NCBI GenBank assembly: GCA_001830475.1
Contig: MIAC01000266.1
Span: 1,500 to 7,650 of the forward strand
DNA: 6,151 nt
DNA from: Rhodospirillales bacterium RIFCSPLOWO2_12_FULL_67_15
GTDB taxonomy: Bacteria > Pseudomonadota > Alphaproteobacteria > Rhodospirillales > 2-12-FULL-67-15
Direction of reading: 5' to 3'
Shown here one piece after another: positions 5,321 through 6,151 of the stretch (within the stretch, counting starts at the first letter, position 1; each line of letters begins with the position of its first letter). The translations under genes and the position numbers were made by a program. Below the pieces are notes generated by a model that was not told where the DNA came from, did not search any database, and saw only the letters and a program-made list of their open reading frames with translations.

Positions 5321-6151
5321 ATGGCTGCGAGAAAGAAGGAACAGGCCGAGGAACGGACGGTGCACGCGCGGCCCGAGCTTTTGCAGGTGGCCGACGCGGT
5401 CGCCCGCGACAAGGGCATCGAACGCGAGGAAGTGTTCGTGGCGATGGAACAGGCGATCCAGAAAGCCGGACGCTCCAAATACGGGCACGAACACGACATT
5501 CGCGCCGCGATCGACCGCACCAACGGCGCGATCTCGCTCGCCCGCTACGCCGAAGTGGTCGAGACCGTCGAGAACGAATTCACCCAGGTAACGCTCGCGC
5601 AAGCGAAGAAGCAAAAGCCCGACGCCGCGGTCGGCGAATTTTTGATCGATACGCTGCCGCCCATCGAATTCGGCCGCATCGCCGCCCAGACCGCCAAGCA
5701 GGTGATCGTGCAGAAAGTGCGCGAGGCCGAACGCAAGCGCCAGCACGAAGAATACAAGGACCGCATCGGCGAAATCGTCAACGGCCTCGTCAAGCGCGTC
5801 GAATACGGCAACGTGATCGTGGATCTGAGCCGGGCCGAGGCCTTGCTCAAGCGCGACGAGACCATCCCGCGCGAGCACTTCAACACCGGCGACCGCGTTC
5901 GCGCCTACATCATGGACGTGCGCGAGGAACCGCGCGGCCCGCAGATCTTCCTCTCCCGCACCCATCCTCAGTTCATGGCCAAGCTGTTCGCGCAGGAAGT
6001 GCCGGAAATCTACGACGGCGTCATCGAGATCAAGGCGGTCGCGCGCGATCCCGGCTCGCGCGCCAAGATCGCAGTGCTGTCGCACGATTCCGGCATCGAT
6101 CCGGTCGGTCCCTGCATCGGCATGCGCGGCTCGCGCGTGCAGGCGGTGGTC
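5321..6151 (+). CDS. nusA: Transcription termination/antitermination factor NusA (N-terminal part, runs off the window)
   Basis: NusA binds RNA polymerase and modulates pausing, intrinsic termination and antitermination in the cytoplasm. The 277 visible residues are roughly half of a typical protein. The N-terminal polymerase-binding domain covers about 18-140, with ELLQVADAVARDKGIEREEVFVAMEQAIQKA and the later GRIAAQTAKQVIVQKVREAER. The S1 domain starts near residue 148 (RIGEIVNGLVKRVEYGNVIVDL) and ends near SRT at 212-214. KH1 follows, with VPEIYDGVIEIKAVARDPGSR and the G-M-R-G loop at 267-270; the sequence ends at RVQAVV. ATG 5321 has GAGGA 7 nt upstream. An in-frame GTG at 5360 also has GAGGA with 7-nt spacing and would give an N-terminus more like that of relatives, so the start is ambiguous. 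Later domains lie outside the window. It belongs to the rimP operon, which in many bacteria continues to infB. Confidence 0.97.
   Translation, partial: MAARKKEQAEERTVHARPELLQVADAVARDKGIEREEVFVAMEQAIQKAGRSKYGHEHDIRAAIDRTNGAISLARYAEVVETVENEFTQVTLAQAKKQKPDAAVGEFLIDTLPPIEFGRIAAQTAKQVIVQKVREAERKRQHEEYKDRIGEIVNGLVKRVEYGNVIVDLSRAEALLKRDETIPREHFNTGDRVRAYIMDVREEPRGPQIFLSRTHPQFMAKLFAQEVPEIYDGVIEIKAVARDPGSRAKIAVLSHDSGIDPVGPCIGMRGSRVQAVV

Overview
ORGANISM. The window is very GC-rich and reads like a chromosomal housekeeping segment of an alphaproteobacterium, most likely Rhodospirillales-like. This rests on gene order (corC-like tail, lnt, XRE regulator, metK, trmB, rimP, nusA), on protein signatures such as the XRE core 'LTFQQIQKYERGANRVGASRLYEF', and on REP-like palindromes of a kind I associate with alphaproteobacteria. 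The taxonomic call comes from memory of gene order, not from a search. All supported genes are on the + strand. I see no mobile element, CRISPR array, tRNA or rRNA. LAYOUT. Bases 2-67 are the last codons of an upstream gene, probably corC/ybeX; its stop overlaps the GTG start of lnt (64-1671, apolipoprotein N-acyltransferase). A relatively AT-rich 141-bp gap (1672-1812) holds a tentative promoter and an operator-like dyad. It precedes a small XRE regulator (1813-2313) with an AT-hook-like N-terminal tail. A 295-bp gap (2314-2608) follows, with palindromes and an imperfect duplication in its first half. Its second half holds a good sigma70-type promoter and a two-hairpin leader ending just before the metK ribosome binding site. 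metK (2609-3805) overlaps trmB (3768-4529). The trmB 3' end contains a strong promoter-like sequence. It is followed by a leader with a G-free A/C tract, a textbook intrinsic terminator and a possible 18-codon upstream ORF, then rimP (4636-5247) and nusA (5321 to the window end, 277 residues, truncated). HOW IT FITS TOGETHER. lnt completes lipoprotein maturation in the inner membrane. metK makes S-adenosylmethionine and trmB spends it on m7G46 of tRNA. rimP (30S maturation) and nusA (transcription elongation, termination and antitermination) form the conserved ribosome/transcription operon that usually continues towards infB. WHAT IS MOST WORTH A SECOND LOOK. Two leaders look regulatory. The metK leader is compact and structured, and I cannot match it to the SAM riboswitch classes I remember. 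The rimP-nusA leader has a strong terminator only 23 nt before rimP, so the operon apparently must be transcribed through it. A tiny ORF with a Shine-Dalgarno sequence starts just before the terminator hairpin, runs across it and ends in an ATGA overlap with rimP. This suggests ribosome-controlled and/or NusA-controlled attenuation, but that is inference from one sequence.
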